This document shows, in pieces, positions 5,181 through 11,401 of a stretch of 11,401 nt of DNA (its first letter is position 1; every line of letters starts with the position of its first letter). Below the pieces are notes generated by a model. That model saw only the letters and a program-made list of their open reading frames with translations. It was not told where the DNA came from and did no database searches. The translations under genes and the position numbers were made by a program. This stretch comes from Caccovicinus sp051878975 (GTDB lineage: Bacteria > Bacillota > Clostridia > Lachnospirales > Lachnospiraceae). The stretch is taken from contig JBJELD010000063.1 of NCBI GenBank assembly GCA_051878975.1, positions 1 to 11,401 on the forward strand, read 5' to 3'.

Positions 5181-7052
5181 TTACGCAATATCCGCCACTA
5201 CGGTTTTTCCGTGTTTCACATCGCCATATCCGGCAATTTTAACCTCGCCCGCTCCCTTCCCCGGGAACAGCAGCATAACCTCATTGCGGACACCGCTCTG
5301 TTTCAGATAATCCAAATCTACCTCGCAGAGCAGATCGCCCTGTTTTACTTCCTGATCCTGGGAAACCTTTACCTGGAATCCCTTGCCGTTTAAACGAACC
5401 GTTTCCAGGCCAATGTGAATCAGGACTTCCACTCCGTCCTCCCTGCGGATGCCGTAAGCATGACCGGTATCATAAACGGCAATCAGCTTTCCGCTGCAGG
5501 GTGAAACAATTTTTCCGTTCTTCGGGACAAATGCCAAGCCTTCGCCCATCATTTTCTCGGAAAAAACACCATCCTTCACTTCCTCCAGCGGGATACTGGT
5601 TCCGTCAACGACTGCCACCATCTTCTCTTTTTTTGCCGTCTCCGCTAATACGGCTGCTTCGGAATCCTCGCCATCGTACTGCCGCGGATTCTTCAGGCTG
5701 TAAACATAAGTCATGGCAAATCCGGCAAGCGCAGATATTGCGATGGTTGCCAGGCAGAAATAAAAGTTCGTCATGCTTCCATCCGGGGAAATATAAACTG
5801 GAGAAGTTGCCAGACCGGGGCCTGCATATACATACTGCTTCAGATTCACAATTCCTGCAAACACGGAACCGATTGCCGCGCCGGTCATAGCGCCCAGCAG
5901 CGGAGTGCGGAAATTCACGCAGATACCGTAAAGAGCCGGTTCAGTGATACCGATGATAGCAGTAATACCAGAGGATGCGCCCACAGACTTTGTATCCGTA
6001 TTTTTGCTTAAAAACCACACCGCCAGAGCCGCGCCGCCGATTGCAGCATTTCCTGCCAGACCGCCCGGCAGGAAAATGTTGTCATAACCGATGGCATTCA
6101 GGTGCTCCATGTTGATAAAATAAACTGCCTTGTCCATACCAGTGATGATACTGAGCGGCGTGCAGAAGCCCCAGACTGCCAGAGCCGCCAGTTTAAAACG
6201 GCCAGCCAGCAGATTCAGGAAACTCATAAGCACCACACCCATTTTGTAGCCGATCGGTCCCAGGACAACCAGCGTCGCCGGAATGGAAATGACCAACGTT
6301 ACCAGCGGCAGCAGGAAGTATCTGCATGCCTGTGGGATCTTGTCCTTAAAGAAGCGATAAACCAGGGCCAGGAACGCCGCACCCAGAACGATCGGCAGGA
6401 AAGAGCCGTTGTATTGGATCTGCGCCACCGGCAGGCCCAGGAAATCCAACCCCGCCACGTTATTGATGTCGGCATAGACCAGCGTCATGCCAAGTAATGC
6501 ACCCAATGCCGGGTCAGCCTTCAGTTTTGCCGCGGCAGACCAGCCAAGAACGATCGGCATGAAGTAAAAGCCTGCGTTCGAAGCTGCATTCAGGATAACC
6601 ACTACACCGCTGTTCGCATCCAATCCCAGAAAATTTGTACAGATCGTCAGGAAAGCCATCAGCATTCCGCATCCAAGGTAAATCGGAATCACCGGCGCTA
6701 CCGTGCCGCTTAAATATTCCACGATCATGGAACCGATCGCCTTAGCATCCAGCTTCTTTTTTCCACCGGAAGGCGCAGCAGACTGACTGCTTCCCTTGCC
6801 GTTGAATTTTGTGATCTCCATGAATTCGTCATAGACCGTGATGACGTCCGTTCCGATAATAATCTGAATCTCATTGCCGTCCATCGTTCGGACGCCCATA
6901 ACGGACTTTACCTTTTTCAATGCGTTTTCGTTCAGCTTTGTCATGTCGTTCAGTTTGAAACGAAGTCTTGTCGCACAGTGGGTTGCCGTAGCCAGATTCT
7001 CCAAGCCGCCGATGTTTTTGACAATTCCTTCTATCGTTGCCTCGTATTTCAT
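5181..7052 (-). CDS. PTS sugar permease EIIBCA, glucose/beta-glucoside superfamily
   Basis: A 623-residue three-domain phosphotransferase permease that imports and phosphorylates a sugar at the membrane. EIIB spans residues 1-85, with Cys26 in THCATRLRF as the phosphorylation site. EIIC spans about 105-455, a multi-helix domain with GWSAAAKLKA (170-179), the IPVYLG-like entry helix and GITEPALYG (368-376). EIIA of the Crr type spans about 490-623, with GHAYGI (His531) and VLIHIGLETV (His546, the likely phospho-histidine). The start at MKYEATI is preferred because GGGGG lies seven to eight bases before it; an upstream ATG would add seven residues. All catalytic residues are present. Domain order B-C-A is typical of beta-glucoside and trehalose/sucrose-type permeases, but substrate cannot be read from sequence. 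Its neighbours suggest a sugar leading to fructose 6-phosphate and pentose phosphates. It lies 98 bases after tktC, across a long hairpin. Confidence 0.93.
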   Translation of the reverse strand: MKYEATIEGIVKNIGGLENLATATHCATRLRFKLNDMTKLNENALKKVKSVMGVRTMDGNEIQIIIGTDVITVYDEFMEITKFNGKGSSQSAAPSGGKKKLDAKAIGSMIVEYLSGTVAPVIPIYLGCGMLMAFLTICTNFLGLDANSGVVVILNAASNAGFYFMPIVLGWSAAAKLKADPALGALLGMTLVYADINNVAGLDFLGLPVAQIQYNGSFLPIVLGAAFLALVYRFFKDKIPQACRYFLLPLVTLVISIPATLVVLGPIGYKMGVVLMSFLNLLAGRFKLAALAVWGFCTPLSIITGMDKAVYFINMEHLNAIGYDNIFLPGGLAGNAAIGGAALAVWFLSKNTDTKSVGASSGITAIIGITEPALYGICVNFRTPLLGAMTGAAIGSVFAGIVNLKQYVYAGPGLATSPVYISPDGSMTNFYFCLATIAISALAGFAMTYVYSLKNPRQYDGEDSEAAVLAETAKKEKMVAVVDGTSIPLEEVKDGVFSEKMMGEGLAFVPKNGKIVSPCSGKLIAVYDTGHAYGIRREDGVEVLIHIGLETVRLNGKGFQVKVSQDQEVKQGDLLCEVDLDYLKQSGVRNEVMLLFPGKGAGEVKIAGYGDVKHGKTVVADIA

Positions 7053-7078
7053 TTTAATACCCCCATTATTCATCGGAT

Positions 7079-7116
7079 AATTCAGAACGGCGGCTTATTT
7101 CCCTCCGTTCTGAATT
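7079..7116 (-). repeat. Perfect 12-bp inverted repeat between tktC and the PTS gene
   Basis: AATTCAGAACGG (7079-7090) and CCGTTCTGAATT (7105-7116) form a 12-bp stem with a 14-base loop. No T-run follows on either strand, so it is unlikely to be a full terminator. It could protect the upstream mRNA end or be a processing or regulatory stem that changes the ratio of upstream to downstream gene products. Confidence 0.7.
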
Positions 7117-7150
7117 ACGGTACTGCACTTTTCTACATTGCTTCCCTTCC

Positions 7151-8077
7151 CTATTTCACCAGTGCTTCCGCTGCCTCAGCGATATGATGTGCGGTTAAAC
7201 CGTACTCTTCAAGCAGCTCATCCGGCACTCCGGATCTTCCGAACTTATCCTGCACTCCGATCTTCTTCACCGGAACCGGATATACCTCGCTCAGCAGCTC
7301 GCTGACTGCGGAGCCAAGGCCGCCGTATATCGTTGCTTCCTCTGCAGTGACAACCTTACCGGTCTTTCTTGCACATGCAAGCATCAGATCCTGATCCAGC
7401 GGCTTGATGGTCGGAATGTTAACGACCTGAGCATCGATGCCTTTTTCTTCCAGTTCCTTTGCAGCGCTGATGGCCTTTGCCACCATCAGACCTGTAGCGA
7501 TAATGGTCACATCGGTTCCATCCTTCACCAGTTCACCCTTACCGATCTCAAATTTATAGTCCTCCGTGTGATATGTAGGAGTCGCTACTCTTGCCGTACG
7601 GATATAAACCGGCCCTTCGTACTCGGCTGCTGCCAGAACGGCTGCTTCTGCCTCTACATCGTCTGACGGAACGATAACCGTCATATTGGGCAGGGAGCGC
7701 ATTAACGCAATGTCTTCAATCGCCGCATGGGTGCCGCCGTCCGGACCTACCGTGATTCCGGCATGAGAGCCAACGATCTTTACATTCAGCTTCGGGTAGC
7801 AGACCGTGTTGCGAACCTGGTCAAAGGCCCGACCAGTCGCAAATACTGCGAAGGTGGTTGCAAATGGAATCTTTCCACCCAAGGACAGGCCCGCTGCCGT
7901 GCCGATCATGTCGGCCTCCGCGATTCCCATGTTAAAGAAACGGTCCGGGGCCTTCTGGCTAAATGCTAAAGTCTTGGTTGCATGTGCCAGATCTGCATCG
8001 AGGACGACGACATCCGGATTTTTGTCAATTAATGTTACCAGTGCATTTCCATATGCTTCACGAGTTGCTTTATTCAT
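7151..8077 (-). CDS. Transketolase, C-terminal subunit
   Basis: A 308-residue protein equal to the pyrimidine-binding and C-terminal domains of transketolase, in the split arrangement common in Firmicutes and archaea. The ATG at 8075-8077 follows AGGAGGG by six bases; a longer frame adds 16 unlikely residues. Visible features are LDADLAHA (26-33) and NMGIAEADMIGTAAGLS (49-65), with Glu54 expected to activate thiamine diphosphate. HAGITVGPDGGTHAAIED (105-122) includes His118, and a C-terminal domain follows (about 185-308, DKFGRSG at 277-283). It works only with the N-terminal subunit encoded just upstream, moving two-carbon units among pentose, tetrose, hexose and heptose phosphates. The gap to tktN is 88 bases. 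No key residue appears to be missing. Confidence 0.95.
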   Translation of the reverse strand: MNKATREAYGNALVTLIDKNPDVVVLDADLAHATKTLAFSQKAPDRFFNMGIAEADMIGTAAGLSLGGKIPFATTFAVFATGRAFDQVRNTVCYPKLNVKIVGSHAGITVGPDGGTHAAIEDIALMRSLPNMTVIVPSDDVEAEAAVLAAAEYEGPVYIRTARVATPTYHTEDYKFEIGKGELVKDGTDVTIIATGLMVAKAISAAKELEEKGIDAQVVNIPTIKPLDQDLMLACARKTGKVVTAEEATIYGGLGSAVSELLSEVYPVPVKKIGVQDKFGRSGVPDELLEEYGLTAHHIAEAAEALVK

Positions 8078-8165
8078 GATAACCCTCCTGTTATTATTGA
8101 TTTTGTTTGGCTGGCCGCCCGGCAATTCATGCCGCTCTGCCAGGTTCCATATCTGTGCCGATTGA

Positions 8166-8975
8166 TTATAACGCTCTTAACTCCGCCAGCGCCTGCTCTG
8201 CCTGTTCCTTATTTGGCGCTACGCCGTGCCAACCAACCTGGTTCTCCATGAAGGATACGCCCTTGCCTTTCACGGTCTTGCAGATGATGATGCTGGGCTT
8301 GCCTTCAACGGCCTTTGCATTATCAATCGCCTCGGAGATCGCATCATAATCATGTCCGTTGATCACCTGCACATCCCAGCCGAACGCCCGGAACTTGTCA
8401 TCCACTGGATTAACGTTCATGACTTCCTCATTCGTACCGTCGATCTGAAGTCCGTTGAAATCCAGGAATGCAATCACGTGGTCCAGCTTGTAGTGTGCAG
8501 AGGACATTGCCGCCTCCCAAACCTGGCCTTCCTGAATCTCGCCGTCGCCCATGATGACATAAACATAATAATCTTTCTCTCTCATTCTTCCAGCCAATGC
8601 CAGTCCGTTTGCAATGGAAAGCCCCTGCCCCAAGGAACCGGTGGAAACGTCCACACCTGGAGTCTTCTTCATGTCCGGATGGCCCTGCAGGAAGGAATTA
8701 GTCTTTCTTAAGGTTTTCAGGGCCGCCTTATCGAAATATCCTTTCTCTGCCAGTGCTGCGTACAGCGCCGGAGCGGTATGGCCCTTAGAAAGCACCAGCC
8801 GGTCTCTGTCTTCCCACTTCGGGTTTTCCGGATTGATGTTCATTTTCTCTCCATACAGCACAGCCAGAATATCTGCAATGGAGAGTGAGCCGCCCGGATG
8901 ACCAGAGCCTGCTGCCGCCGTTTCTTCGATGACATCAATGCGAATTGCTTTTGCCAGTTCTTTTACGTTACTCAT
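8166..8975 (-). CDS. Transketolase, N-terminal (thiamine diphosphate-binding) subunit
   Basis: A 269-residue subunit carrying the diphosphate-binding domain. Visible features are SGHPGGSLS (24-32) with His26, SKGHTAPALY (63-72) with His66, TGSLGQGLS (112-120), and the thiamine diphosphate motif GDGE (143-146) ending at Asn174 (LDFNGLQIDG). It completes the active site together with the C-terminal subunit. The start at 8975 has AAGGAG nine bases upstream. It is the second gene of the operon, 72 bases after the hexuloisomerase gene and 88 bases before tktC. A dedicated transketolase in a sugar operon indicates that the pathway product meets the non-oxidative pentose phosphate pathway. Confidence 0.95.
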   Translation of the reverse strand: MSNVKELAKAIRIDVIEETAAAGSGHPGGSLSIADILAVLYGEKMNINPENPKWEDRDRLVLSKGHTAPALYAALAEKGYFDKAALKTLRKTNSFLQGHPDMKKTPGVDVSTGSLGQGLSIANGLALAGRMREKDYYVYVIMGDGEIQEGQVWEAAMSSAHYKLDHVIAFLDFNGLQIDGTNEEVMNVNPVDDKFRAFGWDVQVINGHDYDAISEAIDNAKAVEGKPSIIICKTVKGKGVSFMENQVGWHGVAPNKEQAEQALAELRAL

Positions 8976-9047
8976 AATTTCAATCTCCTTACATTTTATT
9001 ATTTTTTTGATGCCGCCCTGCGTTTCGGGCTGCGTTTTTGCTCTTTG

Positions 9048-9602
9048 TCACTCCAGGTTCGAATGTCTGGAAAACATTTCTTCATTGTTGCTTGCCTTCT
9101 CCATCATTGTCAGGACGATGGAATCGCCCGTCAGCAGAATGCCCTGCTCAAAGAGGGAAGCCATCGGCTGCACGGATGAAAAGCTGGAATCTTCCTGCTT
9201 CTTACTGGGCGCCTTGATGACAATAGAATCATCTGCAATCTTTGTAAGCGTGGAACCCGGCGTTCCGGTGAACACCAGAACTTTTCCACCCATCTTCTTT
9301 GCCTTCTCGGCAATCTCGACAAACTGCTTTGTCTCCCCAGAACCTGAGCAGATGATCAGAAGATCCTTTTCCCCAAAGTTCGGGGTATTGGTCTCGCCGA
9401 CCACATACACCTCTCTGCCCATGTGCATCAGCCTCATGACGAAGGATTTTCCCATGAATCCAGCCCGTCCCAGGGCATTGAAGAAAATCTTGTCGCTCTC
9501 TCCGATCAGCTGAATGGCTTTATCCACCTGCTCCTCGTCAATCTGACTTAAAACTGTTTCCAGTTCCCTTAATACGATCTGTGTGTTGCCTTTGAAACTC
9601 AT
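9048..9602 (-). CDS. hxlB: 6-phospho-3-hexuloisomerase-like SIS-domain protein
   Basis: A 184-residue single SIS domain of the size of HxlB/PHI proteins. Family signatures are NALGRAGFMGKSFVMRLMHMG (42-62), YVVGETNTP (66-74), the SIS phosphosugar loop CSGSGET (85-91), QPMASLFEQ (145-153) and the C-terminal MFSRHSNLE. Known family reaction: interconversion of D-arabino-3-hexulose 6-phosphate and fructose 6-phosphate in the ribulose monophosphate pathway. Many relatives have GRSG where this has GRAG, so substrate preference may differ. The usual partner, 3-hexulose-6-phosphate synthase, is absent from the window. The start follows GGAGG, about 100 bases after the predicted transcription start. 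As the first gene of the operon, it probably acts on the phosphosugar made by the downstream PTS, but this is inference. Confidence 0.85.
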   Translation of the reverse strand: MSFKGNTQIVLRELETVLSQIDEEQVDKAIQLIGESDKIFFNALGRAGFMGKSFVMRLMHMGREVYVVGETNTPNFGEKDLLIICSGSGETKQFVEIAEKAKKMGGKVLVFTGTPGSTLTKIADDSIVIKAPSKKQEDSSFSSVQPMASLFEQGILLTGDSIVLTMMEKASNNEEMFSRHSNLE

Positions 9603-9705
9603 TGTTCCTTTTCCTCCTTCTTATTTTTGCTTTCTAATGGTATTGATTTTTCGCATTTTTCAGTTAAGTTTCTTGATTTATTAACTGTTTCTTATTGTTG
9701 TTTTG

Positions 9706-9734
9706 ATTATACGCGACATTTCAATAATTTTCAA
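9706..9734 (-). promoter_or_regulatory. Promoter of the hxlB-tkt-PTS-tal operon
   Basis: TTGAAA (9729-9734), a 17-base spacer and the perfect -10 TATAAT (9706-9711) on the minus strand. No other strong promoter or terminator was seen inside the operon, so the five genes probably share this one. Confidence 0.85.
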
Positions 9735-9771
9735 GATGTTATTTTTATCAAATTATCGTGTATTGTTTTAT
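9735..9771 (-). promoter_or_regulatory. Candidate DeoR operator sites upstream of the operon promoter
   Basis: Two related A/T-rich sequences sit just upstream of the -35. The minus strand reads ATAAAACAATACACG (9757-9771) and GATAAAAATAACATC (9736-9750). The 13-base core ATAAAACAATACA occurs again on the plus strand at 9845-9857, inside the deoR terminator loop, and a similar sequence overlaps the deoR promoter. Repeated A/T-rich sites near both promoters fit a DeoR-type repressor, but binding is inferred. Confidence 0.4.
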
Positions 9772-9823
9772 TGAATTTCACGGTATTTTTGATTATCGGT
9801 TCGAAGGCAATCGGATTCGGCAG

Positions 9824-9880
9824 AAAAAAGCGGGGCATATAACGATAAAACAATACATCGTTTCATCGTTACATGCCCCG
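9824..9880 (-). terminator. Strong intrinsic terminator after deoR
   Basis: The arms 9831-9846 and 9865-9880 form a 16-bp stem (CGGGGCAT.TAACGAT with ATCGTTA.ATGCCCCG, one G-T wobble), followed on the minus strand by C and six T residues (9824-9829). The loop contains ACGATG/TATTGTTTTATCG sequence that resembles the candidate operators. The plus strand also has TTTTCTT after the stem, so it could act both ways. Confidence 0.88.
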
Positions 9881-9916
9881 TTTTCTTATTGATTTTATTT
9901 CGTTTATCCCCGTTCT

Positions 9917-10678
9917 CTACTCCACATCCTCCACCAAAATCTCGATTCCGGCCTCCCGGTACTTTGACAGCACCTTCTCATCCTTCTCATTCGTTACCAT
10001 AATACTGACAGCCGAAATATCCCCCGCGTAAAAACCTGCGACTTTTCCCAGCTTCTCCTTATTCGCAATCACGATGGTCTGACGACTTCGTTTCATCGCC
10101 TCCATCTTTAAGAGCGACTCATCATAAGAAGGGAAGGTGATTCCCCGATCCGGCGACAGGGAAGAAACACCTATCACCGCACACTCAAAATTGAGCGGCG
10201 TCATCTGCTGCAAGACACTGGTTCCCTCCATGACCCGGGTTGTCTTATTCATGATTCCGCCGAGAAGCATGACCATCACATTCGGATACTTGCACAGCGC
10301 CAGCGCAATAGATGGTGAATTTGTAATAATCGTTCCCGAAAAATCCGTGGGCAGCGATTCCGCAAACTTCAGATTTGTTGTCCCTCCATCAATATACATG
10401 ACATGAATGCCCTTCACCAGGTCTGTTGCCATTTCGGCAAGCCGTTGCTTCACCGAGGGCTTCTCCTGCCTGCGTTGCTCAAAATCAATCTGGCCCTGCT
10501 CCAGTTTCAAAACCCCGCCATGGATTCTGGTTACCAAGCCTTTCTTTGACATTTCCTGGAAGTCCTTGCGAATAGTATCCTCCGCTACTCCCAGTTCCGC
10601 AACCAGTTCATTGGTCGTGGCCCGGCCTTCCTTTTCTACCTTTTCCAAGATATAGTTCTGCCGTTCCTTTTTTAACAT
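9917..10678 (-). CDS. DeoR-family transcriptional repressor of the sugar operon
   Basis: A 253-residue regulator of typical DeoR length. The N-terminal winged helix-turn-helix (about 3-56) has ELVAELGVAEDTIRKDF and the family hallmark GLVTRIHGGV. The C-terminal sugar-phosphate sensor domain (about 70-245) contains DGGTT, ITNSPSIA, LLGG and EGTSV motifs. The ATG at 10676-10678 follows AGGGGAG at good spacing; a longer frame starting six residues earlier would begin inside this ribosome site. It is transcribed alone, in the same direction as the operon and about 310 bases before hxlB, and is ended by its own terminator. Known role of the family: repression released by a phosphorylated sugar intermediate. 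Candidate operators at its own promoter suggest autoregulation. Confidence 0.93.
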   Translation of the reverse strand: MLKKERQNYILEKVEKEGRATTNELVAELGVAEDTIRKDFQEMSKKGLVTRIHGGVLKLEQGQIDFEQRRQEKPSVKQRLAEMATDLVKGIHVMYIDGGTTNLKFAESLPTDFSGTIITNSPSIALALCKYPNVMVMLLGGIMNKTTRVMEGTSVLQQMTPLNFECAVIGVSSLSPDRGITFPSYDESLLKMEAMKRSRQTIVIANKEKLGKVAGFYAGDISAVSIMVTNEKDEKVLSKYREAGIEILVEDVE

Positions 10679-10713
10679 ATCCTTCTCTCCCCTCAAAATC
10701 CGTGTTTATTAAT

Positions 10714-10733
10714 CGATTTTAATTGTTTTTATC
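10714..10733 (-). promoter_or_regulatory. Candidate operator overlapping the deoR transcription start
   Basis: The minus strand reads GATAAAAACAATTAAAATCG, close to GATAAAACAATACATCG (plus strand, 9844-9860). It starts right after the deoR -10, so a bound repressor would block initiation. This supports autoregulation but is only a by-eye similarity in A/T-rich DNA. Confidence 0.35.
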
Positions 10734-10762
10734 ATTATAACATATCGTTTTCCAGATTGGAA
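10734..10762 (-). promoter_or_regulatory. deoR promoter with extended -10
   Basis: TATAAT (10734-10739) preceded by TGT (extended -10, TG-n-TATAAT) on the minus strand. A weak -35, TTCCAA (10757-10762), lies at a 17-base spacing. The untranslated leader would be about 50 bases. Confidence 0.7.
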
Positions 10763-10849
10763 GGGGAAGATTCATTTTTATCATTCGCCTTTTCATAAAA
10801 GGCGCTGGTTGGATTTATCGTCTTAGATTTCAAGTCTTTTTCTCACCAA

Positions 10850-11289
10850 TTACGCTAATGCCTCTTTTAATGCTCTTAAATACTCCTGGATTGCTCTACG
10901 CCCAATCTTAGTATTGGCAGCAAAATTTTCAAATCCATGAAAACATCCCGGATACACATGCAGTTCGGTCGGAACACCCGAATCAATCAATTTATGGGCA
11001 TAAGCGATGGTCTCATCGCAAAACGAGTCAAGCGTCCCGACGCAGATGTATGCCGGCGGCAGATCATGCAGGTCCTCTGTTAACGCCGGAGAAGCATATG
11101 CAGGGACATCCTCTGTGCAATTTTCTAAATACATTTCCCATGCCGCTTTCGTGTAACTGCCATTCCATACACGGGGATCTGTAACCTGATTTTCAGCTCG
11201 TTATTTAAACCCGGAATATAAAGCTCCTGCTCTGATATGTCCTCCGGCTTTGACTGAACTGTATCATTCAGATTATGACAGACGCCTAT
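10850..11289 (-). pseudogene. Alpha/beta hydrolase (Aes/HSL-like esterase) with internal deletion
   Basis: The C-terminal part (10850 to about 11200) is a clear Fold-3 esterase: DPRVWNGSYTKAAWEMYL, LPPAYICVGTLDSFCDE with the likely catalytic Asp, and ELHVYPGCFHGFE with the catalytic His. Just upstream the frame is broken by a TAA. In the next frame a segment reads SEQELYIPGLNNE (about 11198-11236), which resembles the esterase N terminus. The roughly 100-150 residues normally between them, including the HGGG oxyanion motif and the GDSAGG serine, are missing, so the gene appears to have lost its core by a deletion plus frameshift near 11186-11199. An ATG at 11132-11134 gives a 94-residue frame, but this cannot be a working esterase. 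It lies upstream of deoR with no functional link evident. Confidence 0.8.
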
Positions 11290-11401
11290 TTACACGGCCG
11301 CACAGGAACCAAAAAAACGAACCTGCAAATGATCTTCCGGTTTTTTCATTTTTAAGTCCTGCCTCACGGCATGACTCTCACGGATTCCTATATAACTGGT
11401 T
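11290..11401 (-). CDS. C-terminal end of an unidentified frame, or decayed hydrolase N terminus
   Basis: An open frame enters from the right edge and ends at TAA (11290-11292) with DHLQVRFFGSCAAV. It contains an internal ATG (MKKPEDH). It is in the same frame as the hydrolase N-terminal segment that follows the TAA, so it could be the same gene with a nonsense mutation, or a separate gene end. I do not recognise it and saw no ribosome site. Confidence 0.3.
   Translation of the reverse strand, partial: TSYIGIRESHAVRQDLKMKKPEDHLQVRFFGSCAAV

Noticed and set aside
9627..9842. A plus-strand 71-codon frame rich in Phe and Ile
   Set aside because: It covers the operon promoter, the candidate operators and part of the deoR terminator. 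Its hydrophobic look comes from A/T richness, and no ribosome site is seen.

Overview
The window looks like part of a chromosome from a Lachnospiraceae-type Firmicute (Enterocloster/Lachnoclostridium-like). This is inferred from strong AGGAGG ribosome binding sites, a T-box leader, a TRAP transporter beside a PTS sugar operon, split transketolase genes and mixed GC content. No species marker is present. Almost everything is on the minus strand, so operons read from high to low coordinates.

Right part (about 11401-9824): remnants of a Fold-3 (Aes/HSL-like) alpha/beta hydrolase whose middle has been deleted, then a DeoR-family repressor gene with its own extended -10 promoter and a strong terminator.

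Middle part (about 9771-4459): a five-gene sugar operon behind a TTGAAA-17-TATAAT promoter. Its order is 6-phospho-3-hexuloisomerase (hxlB-like), transketolase N-terminal subunit, transketolase C-terminal subunit, a PTS EIIBCA permease of the glucose/beta-glucoside superfamily, and a short transaldolase. Together they would import and phosphorylate a sugar, bring a 3-ketohexose phosphate to fructose 6-phosphate, and exchange carbon with pentose phosphates. No hexulose-6-phosphate synthase, kinase or dehydrogenase is in the window, so the real substrate is open. Related A/T-rich sequences (core ATAAAACAATACA) occur near both the deoR and the operon promoters and are candidate operators.

Between the operons (4459-3660): a plus-strand 40-residue membrane-type small protein gene (4237-4359) with a consensus Shine-Dalgarno sequence and a terminator, and a tRNA-Pro(CGG) gene with promoter and terminator.

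Left part (about 3540-1): a TTGACA-17-TAAAAT promoter, a roughly 300-nt T-box leader with an AUC (isoleucine) specifier, then dctQ and an unusual dctM-dctP fusion. The TRAP transporter has its solute-binding protein joined to the C terminus of the large permease instead of being a free lipoprotein. T-box control predicts induction when charged tRNA-Ile is scarce, which points to a substrate linked to isoleucine supply, such as a 2-oxo acid precursor. The window ends in what may be the start of the next gene.

The two observations most worth following are the isoleucine T-box driving a fused TRAP transporter and the hexuloisomerase/transketolase/PTS/transaldolase operon of unknown substrate.
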